Shown piece after piece: positions 32,874 to 41,175 of a stretch of DNA of 48,065 nucleotides. The stretch is from NCBI GenBank assembly GCA_041402045.1, contig JAWKSZ010000067.1, forward strand, positions 1 through 48,065, given 5' to 3'. A model generated the notes under the pieces. The model saw only the letters and a list, made by a program, of their open reading frames with translations, was not told the DNA's origin and did not search any database. Within the stretch, counting starts at the first letter, position 1. Each line of letters starts with the position of its first letter. The translations under genes were made by a program, and so were the position numbers. The stretch comes from JAGQRJ01 sp041402045 (GTDB lineage: Bacteria; Planctomycetota; J058).

Positions 32874-33449
32874 GTGGACGCCGCACAGCACGAACGGTTC
32901 CAGGCCCTGGTCAAGGAGCAGCTCGGCTACCTCGGGGAGGACCCGAGCCGAGCGGGCCTCGAGCGCACGCCGCTGCGGGTCACCAAGAGCTTGGAGTTCC
33001 TGACCTCCGGCTACCGCCGGGAGCTGGATCAGGTCTTGAACGAAGCGGTGTTCGAAGAGCACTGCGACGAAATGGTGATCGTCACGGATATCGAGCTCTA
33101 CAGCCTGTGCGAGCACCACATGCTGCCCTTCTTCGGCAAGGCGCACGTGGCCTACCTCCCCGACGGGAAGATCCTGGGGCTGAGCAAGGTCCCGCGGATC
33201 GTGGACATGTTCGCGCGCCGGCTGCAGGTCCAGGAGCGCTTGACCACGCAGATCGCCCAGGCCCTGGAGGAGGCGATCCAGCCGCGGGGCGTAGCGGTGG
33301 TCGTCGAGGCGCGGCACTTCTGCATGATGATGCGCGGGGTCCAGAAGCAGAACTCCTCGACCACGACCTCGTGCATGCTGGGTCACTTCAAGAGCGACTC
33401 CAAGACCCGCGGCGAGTTCCTGAACCTGCTGGCCCTGAGGCAACGCTAG
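32874..33449 (+). CDS. folE: GTP cyclohydrolase I FolE (type IA)
   Basis: A 191-residue zinc enzyme making 7,8-dihydroneopterin triphosphate from GTP for folate/tetrahydropterin synthesis. The signature is complete: SLCEHHMLPFFG with zinc ligand C79 and neighbouring His, HFCMMMRGVQK with second ligand C150, and STTTSCMLG near the end. GTG start with GAGGAGG four bases upstream. It is divergent from the frameshifted membrane gene and convergent with the FHA gene five bases away. No other folate gene is adjacent. It duplicates the reaction of folE2 at 22617 by an unrelated-sequence enzyme of the same superfamily. Confidence 0.97.
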   Translation: MDAAQHERFQALVKEQLGYLGEDPSRAGLERTPLRVTKSLEFLTSGYRRELDQVLNEAVFEEHCDEMVIVTDIELYSLCEHHMLPFFGKAHVAYLPDGKILGLSKVPRIVDMFARRLQVQERLTTQIAQALEEAIQPRGVAVVVEARHFCMMMRGVQKQNSSTTTSCMLGHFKSDSKTRGEFLNLLALRQR

Positions 33450-33454
33450 GTCGG

Positions 33455-34147
33455 CTAGCAGTCCAGCCGGAGCACGACCTCGCCCAGCTGGATCAGGTCG
33501 CCGTCCTTGAGCGACGTGCGGCGGACGACCTTGCCGTTGACCTTGATCCCGTTGGTGCTGCGCAGGTCGGTGGCAATGAAGCTCCCGAGCTTGAACTCGA
33601 GGCGCATGTGCTCGGAGCTCACGCTCTCGCTGGGGAGCTTGATCGAGCTCTTGGAGCCCCGGCCGACCACCGCGCCCTTGGAGCCTAGCTTGAAGCTCTT
33701 CTTGGGCTTACCGCCCTCGAAGTAGGTCAGGCGGCCCTCCCCGCGGGGCAGGGGCTCGTCCCGGTCCTTCTGGCGCATGAAGCGCTTGGCCTCGTTGCCC
33801 TCGAACAGCTCGACCGGCTCGAAGCGCTGGGTGCCGGTCTTGCTCCGCCCCCCGCCGCTCTTGGACGAGGTTCGGGTCGAGGTCCGCGCCGACTTGGAGC
33901 TGGTGCGCGCGGACTTGCCGGAGACGCTGCTCTCGCGCTTGCTCGAACCGCCGCCGCTGAGGCGCTTGCTGCTGATCACGCTGCGCTTGCTGACCGCCTG
34001 GGTGCGCTGAGAGGGCAGGCTGGCCACCGACTCCGAGGGCACCCGGATCTTGGCCTCGCACTTCTTGCAGCGAATCCGCTTCCCCGCGTACTTCTCGGGG
34101 ACCTTGTAGGCGGACGAACACTCGGGACAGGCGAACTTGATCGACAT
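33455..34147 (-). CDS. MJ0042-type zinc ribbon plus FHA domain protein
   Basis: A 230-residue protein. Residues 1-40 (MSIKFACPECSSAYKVPEKY, then RIRCKKCEAKIRVP) are a textbook MJ0042 zinc ribbon, frequent in Planctomycetota. Residues about 45-115 are a Ser/Lys/Thr-rich low-complexity linker (SSKSARTSTRTSSKSGGG) that could be heavily phosphorylated. Residues about 140-230 are a clear FHA domain: AVVGRGSKSSIKLPSESVSS, EHMRLEF, DLRSTNGIKVNG, LKDGDLIQLGEV. FHA binds phosphothreonine, so this is a likely reader of the kinases nearby. The ATG is the first codon of the zinc ribbon. Confidence 0.93.
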   Translation of the reverse strand: MSIKFACPECSSAYKVPEKYAGKRIRCKKCEAKIRVPSESVASLPSQRTQAVSKRSVISSKRLSGGGSSKRESSVSGKSARTSSKSARTSTRTSSKSGGGRSKTGTQRFEPVELFEGNEAKRFMRQKDRDEPLPRGEGRLTYFEGGKPKKSFKLGSKGAVVGRGSKSSIKLPSESVSSEHMRLEFKLGSFIATDLRSTNGIKVNGKVVRRTSLKDGDLIQLGEVVLRLDC

Positions 34148-34256
34148 GGTCTCGCTCTTCGGGGGCGAAGCACGAGGATAAGGCGCTGCGCGGCTAAGGG
34201 CAACGCTTGGGGGGTGCGAAGGGCGCGCGGAGGCCGAACCAGGGATACTCGCCTGC

Positions 34257-36179
34257 ATGTGCGGCTTCGTCCTGATCCTCGAACGCGACCCGCGGGCCCC
34301 CGTAGAGCGCCCGCTGCTGGAGCGCATGACCCGCGCGCTGGCGCACCGCGGCCCGGACGCCGAGGCCGTCTGGACCCAGGGGCCGCTGGGGATCGGCTTC
34401 CGTCGGCTCGCGGTGCAGGACGTCTCCCCGGCGGGCATGCAGCCCAAGGTCCTCCCCGACGGCCGCGCGCTGGCGTTCAACGGCGAGGTCTACAACTTCC
34501 GCACCCTGGCCCAGGAGCTCGAGGCCGCGGGGGTCACGCTCGCGAGCCACGGCGACACCGAGGTCCTGCTCCAGCTCCTGGCCCGCGAAGGCCCCGACGG
34601 CGCGCTGGCGCGGATCGAGGGCATGTTCGCCTGGGCCTGGTGGGATCCGACGCGGGGTCGCCTGACCCTGGCCCGGGACGCCTGGGGCCAGAAGCCGCTC
34701 TACGTCTGGCGCGGGCCCGAGCGGGTGGTGGTGGCCTCCGAGCTCAAGGCGCTGACCCTCGACCCGACCCTCCCCCGGGAGCTCGACCCCGAAGCGCTGG
34801 AGGCCTACTTGACCTTTGGCTCGATCCCCGAGCCCCTGTGCGCGCTGCGGGGCGTCGAGAAGCTCCCGCCCGGGAGCCTGCTCGAGCTGGACCGCTTCGG
34901 CTACGTGGTGCGTCGCGCCCGCTGGTGGCGCCCCGAGCGCTACCTCCCGCACCCCGGGGATCAACGCCCCCTGGAGCAGGCGGCCCGCGAGCTGCGCCGG
35001 GCGCTGGAAGCCGCGGTCGAGCGCCAGCTCGTGGCGGACGTGGAGGTCGGCGCGTTCCTCTCGGGCGGGCTCGACTCCGGCGTGGTGACCGCGCTGGCGG
35101 CGGGGGTCCGCCGCCGGCAGGGGGCGCCGCCGCTCAAGACCTTCACCGTGCGCTTCGCGGGCTCGGCGCTGGACGAGAGCGACCTCGCCCAGGCGACCGC
35201 CGCCCACGTGGGGACGGAGCACCGCGCGGTCGAGGTCGCGCCGGACCTGACCCAGGACCTGGACGCGATCGCCTGGCACCTGGACGAGCCCTTCGGGGTG
35301 GCCTCCGCGGCGGCCACCTACTACCTCGCCCGAGCCGCCAAGCAGCACGTCACCGTGGCCCTCTCCGGCGACGGCGCCGACGAGCTGCTGGGGGGCTACC
35401 CCTGGCGCCACGGACGCCTGGCCCCGAATCAGCTCCTGGCCCAGGCCCCCTGCTGGGCCAAGGCCGCGGCGCGGAGCTGGTCGAGCGACGCGGGCCGGGA
35501 CCTGGGGGGCCCCGACGGCGGCGGCGAGCCGGGGCTCAGCGGCCGCCTGCGCACCTGGTGGAGCGCGCTCGGACGCCCCGAGGGCGAGGTGTTCGCGGAC
35601 CTGTTGCGGGTGTTCCGCCGGAGCGAGGTCGCCGAGCTCCTGGCTCTGCCCGCCAGCGGCCGGGCCACGGCCGCCCTCGAGGCGACGTATCGCGCGCCCG
35701 TCGGCGCCGACCTGGTGGCCCGCGCGCTCTACGCCGAGGCGCGCACGACCTCAGCCACGAAATGCTCGCCAAGGTCGACCGCATGAGCATGGCCGCGGGG
35801 CTCGAGGTCCGGGTGCCGTTCCTGGACGAGGGGTCAGCCGCCTGGCGCTGGGCCTGCCCAGCGAGACCAAGGTCGGGCTGCGGGTGGGCAAGCGCGTGCT
35901 GCGCGAGCTGGCCCAGGAGCTCTTGACCCCGGCGATCCTGCGCGGACCAAGCGTGGGTTCACCGTCCCAGTCGGCGCCTGGCTGCGCGCGGGCCCAGCCC
36001 ACGACGCAGCTCGCGCGTCCCTGGCCAGCCTGGACCGCCGCGGGCTCCTGGCCCCCGGCGCCGCGACCGCGCTCCTCGAGCGGCACCTCGAGGGCGGCAC
36101 CGACCGCGGCGCCCAGCTCTACACGCTCCTGGCCCTCGAGGCCTGGTGCCGCTCGTTCTCCCCGGGTTCAGGATCCTGA
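34257..36179 (+). pseudogene. asnB: Asparagine synthetase (glutamine-hydrolysing), three -1 frameshifts
   Basis: Read through, 641 codons, the usual length. MCGFVLILE gives the glutaminase nucleophile C2, and AFNGEVYNF and GDTEVLL follow. The synthetase PP-loop is FLSGGLDSGVV, with ALSGDGADELLGGY. Frame then slips three times by -1: near 35748 (into LSHEMLAKVDRMSMAAGLEV), near 35832 (into GVSRLALGLPSETKVGLRVG) and near 35942 (into RTKRGFTVPVGAWLRAGPAH), ending at the stop 36177-36179. Because all C-terminal sequence is preserved and the net change is three bases, sequencing deletions are as likely as decay. If intact, it makes asparagine or an amide on a cell-surface precursor. Confidence 0.82.
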
Positions 36180-36238
36180 GCGGCTGAGGGGGCGGACTGG
36201 TCGGGAGCGCTCCGTCCGCTCAGGATCCTGAACTCGGG
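36161..36238. repeat. REP-like inverted pair at the asparagine synthetase 3' end
   Basis: Arms 36166-36183 and 36216-36233 are exact complements over 18 bp (GTTCAGGATCCTGAGCGG), extending outward with one mismatch. Each arm contains the palindrome TCAGGATCCTGA. The left arm includes the stop codon. It would fold into a long hairpin and may terminate transcription. A related single copy lies at 21-50. Confidence 0.7.
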
Positions 36239-36259
36239 GCTAGGGCTCCGCCGGACGCA

Positions 36260-36305
36260 GCGCGCGAGCGCCTTGGGGACGAGCCCGAGGGGCGTTGCCC
36301 CGAGG
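36260..36305 (-). repeat. Interspersed GC-rich repeat, partial copy 2
   Basis: 46 bases matching 36770-36815 at about 39 positions and in the same orientation, both reverse to the copy at 9.9 kb. Only the core of the repeat is present. It begins the gene-free island 36180-36852. Confidence 0.6.
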
Positions 36306-36442
36306 TGTTCGGCACGAATATCCCGGCGGAGGGTCGCCCGCTGGGTGCGCTCTGTATGAGGTGGGAGGGCGCCCCGGCGCGCCGCTGGAGCGAGACGCTG
36401 CACTCCTGGGCTCTCCAATCCCGCGCGTGTGCCCATTCAGGG

Positions 36443-36597
36443 GTAGGGGCGGGGGCAATCCGGCTTGTCCCCGCCCGGGTATGTGCGTCCCTTGAGCCTT
36501 CGTGGCGGCGGAGCGCCGAGCAGGCGCCGCGGGTAGGCCCTCCACTCCGAAGGGTGGAGGGACGCACATACCGGGCGGGGACGAGCCCCGCCCCTAC
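36443..36597. mobile_element. 155-bp palindromic GC-rich MITE-like element
   Basis: Ends 36443-36492 and 36558-36597 are inverted repeats of about 40 bp (starting GTAGGGGCGGGG and ending TATGTGCGTCCCT on the left). The left arm carries about 10 extra bases (CAATCCGGCT region). The loop contains a second hairpin (CCCTCCAC/GTGGAGGG). There is no coding sequence. The design resembles short palindromic mobile repeats seen in many environmental genomes. No clear target duplication was found. Confidence 0.65.
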
Positions 36598-36697
36598 GTT
36601 GTGTGAGAGCAACGCCTCAGCTAAAGAGCTCCGCGCTGGCCAGGCACGTCGATCCAGGACTCGTGACCTGCGGTGCACTGGGTGCCGAACACGATTG

Positions 36698-36852
36698 GGC
36701 CCGTCGACCCTGGGCCGGCCGCCGGAGCGACCGGCGAGCGGCCTCAGCCGCGAGCGCGCAGCGCGCGAAGCGCGCGAGCCCCTTGGGGGTGAGGCCTAGG
36801 GGCTTGGCCCCGAGGCCGAGGGGGCCTCGGAGAGGCCCCCTGAAACCAGGCC
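36698..36852 (-). repeat. Interspersed GC-rich repeat, copy 3
   Basis: Read on the minus strand it begins just after the DUF427 stop. It has a perfect 9-bp hairpin and then a block closely matching 9928-10040: CTCACCCCCAAGG, GCTGCGCGCTCGCGGCTGA and CCGCTCGCCGG appear in the same order. The gene-free remainder of the island (36306-36442 and 36598-36697) shows nothing I can name. Confidence 0.7.
36820..36840 (-). terminator. Hairpin terminator of the DUF427 gene, inside repeat copy 3
   Basis: GGGGGCCTC, a GGA loop and the exact complement, 12 bases after the stop codon on the minus strand. There is no T-run. The repeat copy at 9.9 kb also starts with a weaker hairpin at the equivalent place. 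Confidence 0.6.
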
Positions 36853-37137
36853 TCAGCGTTCGACGGTGACGCCGCGCCAGAAGGCGACGTGGTCCTTGAT
36901 CTCGGCGGCGGCGGCCTTGGGGGTCTTGTAGACCCAGGCGGCGTTCTCGTTGACCTCGCCGTCGACGACCACGTGGTAGTAGTTCGCGGTGCCCTTCCAG
37001 CCGCACACCGAGGTGTGTTCGCTGGGCTGGAAGTGCTCGGCGACCAGGCTCTCGGGCGGGAAGTAGACGTTGCCGTCCACGGTCTCGAACGCCTCGGTCT
37101 CGGCGATCACGGTCCCCTTCCACAGCGCGCGCGGCAT
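36853..37137 (-). CDS. DUF427 family protein
   Basis: A 94-residue protein matching DUF427 along its whole length: KGTVIAETEAFETVDGNVYF, then TSVCGWKGTANYYHV and ENAAWVYKTPKAAAAEIKDH with a terminal FWRGVTVE. It is a small single-domain beta fold of unknown biochemical role, found widely in soil bacteria. The ATG at 37137 has GAGGAGG upstream. It sits 98 bases downstream of the L,D-transpeptidase gene on the same strand but is separated from it by a strong hairpin, so it probably has its own promoter. A repeat with a terminator follows directly. Confidence 0.93.
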   Translation of the reverse strand: MPRALWKGTVIAETEAFETVDGNVYFPPESLVAEHFQPSEHTSVCGWKGTANYYHVVVDGEVNENAAWVYKTPKAAAAEIKDHVAFWRGVTVER

Positions 37138-37187
37138 GCGGCCTCCTCTCGCCTGGGATCGTCCCCTCCCCGTGCCCCACACGCAAC

Positions 37188-37211
37188 GCGGGCGGCCCTG
37201 AGGCCGCCCGC
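37188..37211 (-). terminator. Hairpin terminator of the L,D-transpeptidase gene
   Basis: A perfect 10-bp stem (GCGGGCGGCC and its complement) with a CTGA loop, 25 bases after the transpeptidase stop on the minus strand. Outside it CGCA and TGCG extend the pairing imperfectly. It separates this gene from DUF427. Confidence 0.7.
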
Positions 37212-37235
37212 TGCGGTGCGTCGTTCGAGTCGGTC

Positions 37236-38363
37236 CTAGCGTTGAATGAAGACCTTGGTGCCCGGCGGGATCAGGTCGAACAGGACCTCGACCTCCTCGT
37301 TGCGCATGCGCAGGCAGCCCATGGAGGCCTCGGAGCCGATCGACTCGGGGAACTTGGTCCCGTGGATCCCGAAGCCGTTGTGCTCGGGCGTGTTCTCGAA
37401 GGCCATCCAGCGCGTCCCGAGAATGTTCTCCTCGGTGCCGTAGGCGTACTTCTTGCCGTCCGGCGCGTACCAGTCGGGCTTCACGATCTTGTTCCCGATC
37501 ACGAACTCCGCCTCGGGGGTCCGGTCCTCCTTGCCCGTAGCCACGTCGTAGCTGCACAGGTAGTGGTCGCCGAACAGCGCGATCAGCTCGAAGTCCCGCT
37601 TGTAGACCGCGATCCGCACGCTGGCCTGGGGCACGCGCAGCGCCTGGCCGACGCGGATCGTGTCCCGGGTGAGCCCGTTCAGGCGCTTCATGAAGCGGTA
37701 GTCGGTGCCGTGCTTCTTGGCGATCTTGCCCAGGGAATCGCCGGGCTGGACCTTGTACTCGACCAGGTTCGTGCTCGCGCCGCGGGCGTAGAACACGGCC
37801 TGCACCAGCTCGGCCAGGTGGGGGCGCAGGGCCTTGCGGGCGTCGGCGTCGACGGTCGCCAGGTAGACCCGGGTCCACTCGCGCAGCGCGTCGGCGGGGT
37901 TCGCCGCCTCTTGCGCGCGCCGCTCGGCGGTCCCCCGCGCGTCGGCCAGCGCCTGCTCGGCCTGGGCCGCCTCGGGGCTGCTGGGGAACTCGACCACGAG
38001 CTTGCGCAGCTCGTTGAGCGCCAGGGGGTCCTTGGAGCGCTGCGCCCGCGCCACCGCGCCCCGCAGCGCCGCCGGCACCGGGCCCTCGATCCGCTGCCCG
38101 ACCGGGCTCGCGGCGGGCGCCGGCCCGGCCTCGGGGGTCGCCAGCGGCGTGTCCTCGCCCTCGACGACCTGCACCGGCGCCGCGCTGAGCGCGGGCGGCG
38201 CCGCGGCTTCGCCGCGGTAGGCCTTCACGCCCAGCCACCCTCCGGCGGCGACCCCGGCGACGACCAGGGCCTTGACCCCGGCCCCCGGGCCGCTGGACCG
38301 CCCGCCCTTGCGGCTCCGACCCCGGCTCTTGCTCCGACTGCGACGACGCGACCCCGTGAACAT
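37236..38363 (-). CDS. LysM-containing L,D-transpeptidase (YkuD)
   Basis: A 375-residue cell-wall enzyme that makes or remodels 3-3 cross-links, or attaches proteins to peptidoglycan. An Arg/Ser/Lys-rich cytoplasmic N-terminus is followed by one membrane anchor (VKALVVAGVAAGGWLGVKAY, about 30-49) and a helical spacer. A LysM domain follows (VEYKVQPGDSLGKIAKKHGT, about 205-250), then the YkuD catalytic domain (about 252-375) with GIHGTKFPESIG and SMGCLRM, catalytic C350. The ATG has GAGGAGG upstream. It lies 74 bases after a membrane protein gene of the sigma-factor cluster, on the same strand. Confidence 0.95.
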   Translation of the reverse strand: MFTGSRRRSRSKSRGRSRKGGRSSGPGAGVKALVVAGVAAGGWLGVKAYRGEAAAPPALSAAPVQVVEGEDTPLATPEAGPAPAASPVGQRIEGPVPAALRGAVARAQRSKDPLALNELRKLVVEFPSSPEAAQAEQALADARGTAERRAQEAANPADALREWTRVYLATVDADARKALRPHLAELVQAVFYARGASTNLVEYKVQPGDSLGKIAKKHGTDYRFMKRLNGLTRDTIRVGQALRVPQASVRIAVYKRDFELIALFGDHYLCSYDVATGKEDRTPEAEFVIGNKIVKPDWYAPDGKKYAYGTEENILGTRWMAFENTPEHNGFGIHGTKFPESIGSEASMGCLRMRNEEVEVLFDLIPPGTKVFIQR

Positions 38364-38437
38364 GCTGCCTCCTCTCCCTGCACCTACCCCTTCGGTCGCG
38401 GGGCGCGCTCAACTTGAGGGGGAGGAAGAAGGCGGGC

Positions 38438-39826
38438 TCAGCGCGGGGCGGCGACCCCCACCTGGGGCGCGAGGTCGGCGCCGTGGGCGCGCCACCAGGC
38501 CTCGGCCCCGGCCCGGGTCTGGAAGCGCTCGCCGGTCAGGCGCTCGCAGAGCTCCTGGCACAGCACGCGCACGGCGGAGCGCGGGTGGTCGAGGTGCGCG
38601 AGCAGCGCCTGGAGCGTGCGCGGGTCCGAGAGCTCGAGCAGCCCCTCGAGGGCCTGGGCCTGGAGCACGTAGTCGGCCTCGGCGTTCACGCAGGTCACGA
38701 GCACCTCGAGCGCGCCCTCGGGGCGCTCGCTCGGCGGAAGGTCCTTGAGCACCCGGGCCAGCGCCTGCGCCGCCCAGCCCGAGCCGTCGACCCGGCGCTC
38801 GGCGAGCTCGAGCAGGCCAGGGATCGCGGGGGTCCCGATTCGCCTGAGCTCGCCCACGACCTCCACGTTCTCCAGGGTGTCGCCGCTGTCCCGCAAGAGC
38901 CCCAGGAGCTCGGCGGTCCGATCCTCGGGGGTCTCCCGCGGCGCGCCCCCCGCGAGGACGGGCGGCGCGAGCTGCGTCGGGAGCTCGGCCTTGTGCCCCT
39001 CGAACCACAGCGCGGCGGCGGCGGCGTCGGCGAAGAGCTCGCCGGTCAGCGCGAACAGCGCCTCGCGCAGCTCGGCCTGGCCGCGGTAGCGGGCCACGAT
39101 CACCTCCACCGTGCGCGGGTCGGCGAGGAGCGTGAGCCCCGTCGCCGCCTGAGCGCGGAGCGGCGCGGGCAGCTCGGGGTCGAGGCAGGCGAGGAGCGTG
39201 AGCAGCCCCGGGTCGCTCGTGCCCTCGCGCTGCAGGATCTGGGTCAGCGCGAACACGGCGTAGGGCGCGCCGGCCCCGCCCCGCAGCACGTAGCGCTGGA
39301 TCGCCTCGACCGCCGCGTGGCGGTGCTGGATCAGGGCGTCCACGACCCCCAGGTTCTTGGGGCCGTTGCGCGCGTCGAGGCGCGCCAGGAGCTCCTCCGC
39401 CGGGACCAGGGGCGGCGCCTCCGCGGTCGGGGTCGGCGCAGGCTCGACGGGCTCCCGCGGCGTCGACGGGCGCACCTCCGCCGGGCGGCGCGCGAGCTGC
39501 AGGTCCTCGAGCCCCAGCCACGCCGCCTGGACCGCGACCGCGAAGCTGACCCCCGCCAGCGACCCCACGCTCAGCGCGGTCTGGAGCCCGGTCCACTCGG
39601 CCCGGCGCGCGGCCCCCCACAGGGTCGCCAGCCCCAGCCCTGCGAGGACTCCGCCCACGATCCGGCCGTGGAGGGCGACCCACCCCAGGGTCCAGCCCAG
39701 GTCGTCGAGGAGCGGCGTCGGCACCGACCAGCCCGGGGCGACCCCGAGCAGGTAGCCGCCGGCGGCGAGGGCCAGCGCCCCCGCGAGCCAGCCCACCGCG
39801 GCCGCTCCACCCGGCGCGACCCTCAC
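38438..39826 (-). CDS. Membrane protein with helical-repeat domain
   Basis: A 462-residue protein with three N-terminal membrane segments (about 9-28, 43-68 and 83-103), then a Pro/Glu-rich linker. A large domain (about 145-460) follows, with HEAT-like helical repeats (PAPLRAQAATGLTLLADPRT, LRRIGTPAIPGLLELAERRV, DPRTLQALLAHLDHPRSAVR). Function not recognised. The GTG at 39826 overlaps the stop of the anti-sigma-like gene by four bases, so it is co-translated as the third gene of the ECF sigma operon and may be part of that signalling complex in the membrane. Confidence 0.85.
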   Translation of the reverse strand: MRVAPGGAAAVGWLAGALALAAGGYLLGVAPGWSVPTPLLDDLGWTLGWVALHGRIVGGVLAGLGLATLWGAARRAEWTGLQTALSVGSLAGVSFAVAVQAAWLGLEDLQLARRPAEVRPSTPREPVEPAPTPTAEAPPLVPAEELLARLDARNGPKNLGVVDALIQHRHAAVEAIQRYVLRGGAGAPYAVFALTQILQREGTSDPGLLTLLACLDPELPAPLRAQAATGLTLLADPRTVEVIVARYRGQAELREALFALTGELFADAAAAALWFEGHKAELPTQLAPPVLAGGAPRETPEDRTAELLGLLRDSGDTLENVEVVGELRRIGTPAIPGLLELAERRVDGSGWAAQALARVLKDLPPSERPEGALEVLVTCVNAEADYVLQAQALEGLLELSDPRTLQALLAHLDHPRSAVRVLCQELCERLTGERFQTRAGAEAWWRAHGADLAPQVGVAAPR

Positions 39827-41175
39827 GGCCGGCCTCCCTCACCGGGGCCCAGGGGCTCGATCGGCCCCTGGGGTCCCGCGACCCAGCCCGCCGGCCCCAG
39901 CCCGGGGTAGCGCCGGCGGAGGATCACGCGGTAGTCCGCGGGCCCGAGCGGGTTCCCGGGGCGGCTGGTCCACTCCACCTCGAACCAGCCCTCCCAGCTC
40001 GTGTCCTCGAGGGCCTCGGTCTCGGCCTGCTTCGAGCGCGCCGCGCGGCGCAGCGCCTCGAGGCTCTCGGCGTAGTCGGCCTCGCCGTCGCCGTCCCAGT
40101 CCGAGCGCAGGAACCGCGCCTGCGCCTCGCGCCAGGCCTGGAGGCTCTCCAGCGCCCGGCCCTCCGCCGCCTCCAGGCGCTCGACCGCGCGCTCGGCGAC
40201 CCAGCCCTGCACCCGCCCCCGCTCGCGGTCGCCGAAGGCGAGGCCCGCGCCGAGGGTCGAGAGCGAGACCAGGACCGCGGCGGCGACCCGCCACCACCCG
40301 CTCCAGTCCCGCGGCTCAGGCTCGGGCGCGGGCGTCGCCACGACCTTGAGCGCGGCCGCGCTGTGGGATTCGCGCCGCGCGTGCAGCGGCGCGCGCCGCG
40401 CGGTGTTGGCGGTGCCGCACCAGGCGCAGAACGGGGCGTCGGCCTGGGTGTGCCGCCCGCACTCGCCGCACACCCGCAGGGTGGCCTGGCGCTTGGCCAC
40501 CGCCTCGACGCCCTCGCAGCCGAAGATCGAGCAGCCCTGGTTCTGCTCGAAGCAGCCCGCGTGGTGCGGGGTCGAGCACGAGCCGCAGAGCACGACCGGC
40601 GCGCTGGCCAGGGCGTCGTGGCAGTAGGGGCACTGCACGCGCACCCGCGCCTGGACCGACGCGGCGGCGGGGGCGTAGGCCTCCTGCAGCCGCGCCTCCA
40701 GCGCGCGATACCCCGCCAGCTCCCGGGCGAGCCCCGGGTCGTCGGCGACCGCCCGCGCGACCTGCCGCGCGGCGACGGGGTCGAGGTCCTCGCCCGCGGC
40801 GAGGGGCAAGAGCTCCCGCGCCTCCGCCGCGCTCAGGGGCGCGGGCTCGAGGCTCCGGGCCAGGAGCCCCTCCAGGCGCTGGAAGCGCGCGAGCTCCGCG
40901 CCGAGCTCGGGTCGCGCGGCGAGGGCCGCCTCGACCTCCGCGCGCTGGTCCGGCTCGAGGTCGTCTCCCGCGTAGAGCGGCAGGAGCTGCGCCGGGTCCT
41001 CGACGTAGGCGCCCACGAGCCGCGCCTCGAGGGCCTGCCAGCCCGCGAGCTCGCCCGCGAGCCCGGGGTAGCGCGCCAGGGCCTCCTCGACCTGGGCCGC
41101 CTCCGCGGGCTCGAGGTCCCCAGCCGCATAGAGCGACAGCAGCTCCCGGGCTTCGCGCTCGGTCAAGCCGCTCAC
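39823..41175 (-). CDS. Anti-sigma-like protein with three repeats, RING-like zinc region and EF-hand-like loop
   Basis: A 450-residue protein directly after the ECF sigma gene (4-base overlap). Residues about 10-60, 62-118 and 121-168 are three copies of one helical unit (LLSLYAAGDLEPAEAAQVEE, LLPLYAGDDLEPDQRAEVEA, LLPLAAGEDLDPVAARQVAR), matching the helix pattern of anti-sigma N-terminal domains but lacking the zinc His/Cys. Residues 182-220 form a RING-like Cys/His cluster (CPYC, CGSC, HHAGC, GC), and 236-253 a zinc ribbon (CGEC, CAWC). A membrane segment (297-313) leads to an outside domain with a DxDxDG calcium-type loop (DWDGDGEADYAE, 359-370). It is probably the sigma regulator. Confidence 0.82.
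   Translation of the reverse strand: MSGLTEREARELLSLYAAGDLEPAEAAQVEEALARYPGLAGELAGWQALEARLVGAYVEDPAQLLPLYAGDDLEPDQRAEVEAALAARPELGAELARFQRLEGLLARSLEPAPLSAAEARELLPLAAGEDLDPVAARQVARAVADDPGLARELAGYRALEARLQEAYAPAAASVQARVRVQCPYCHDALASAPVVLCGSCSTPHHAGCFEQNQGCSIFGCEGVEAVAKRQATLRVCGECGRHTQADAPFCAWCGTANTARRAPLHARRESHSAAALKVVATPAPEPEPRDWSGWWRVAAAVLVSLSTLGAGLAFGDRERGRVQGWVAERAVERLEAAEGRALESLQAWREAQARFLRSDWDGDGEADYAESLEALRRAARSKQAETEALEDTSWEGWFEVEWTSRPGNPLGPADYRVILRRRYPGLGPAGWVAGPQGPIEPLGPGEGGRP

Noticed and set aside
36305..36799. Open frame of 164 codons in the repeat island
   Set aside because: It reads through the palindromic element and the interspersed repeat, and has no domain or ribosome-binding site.
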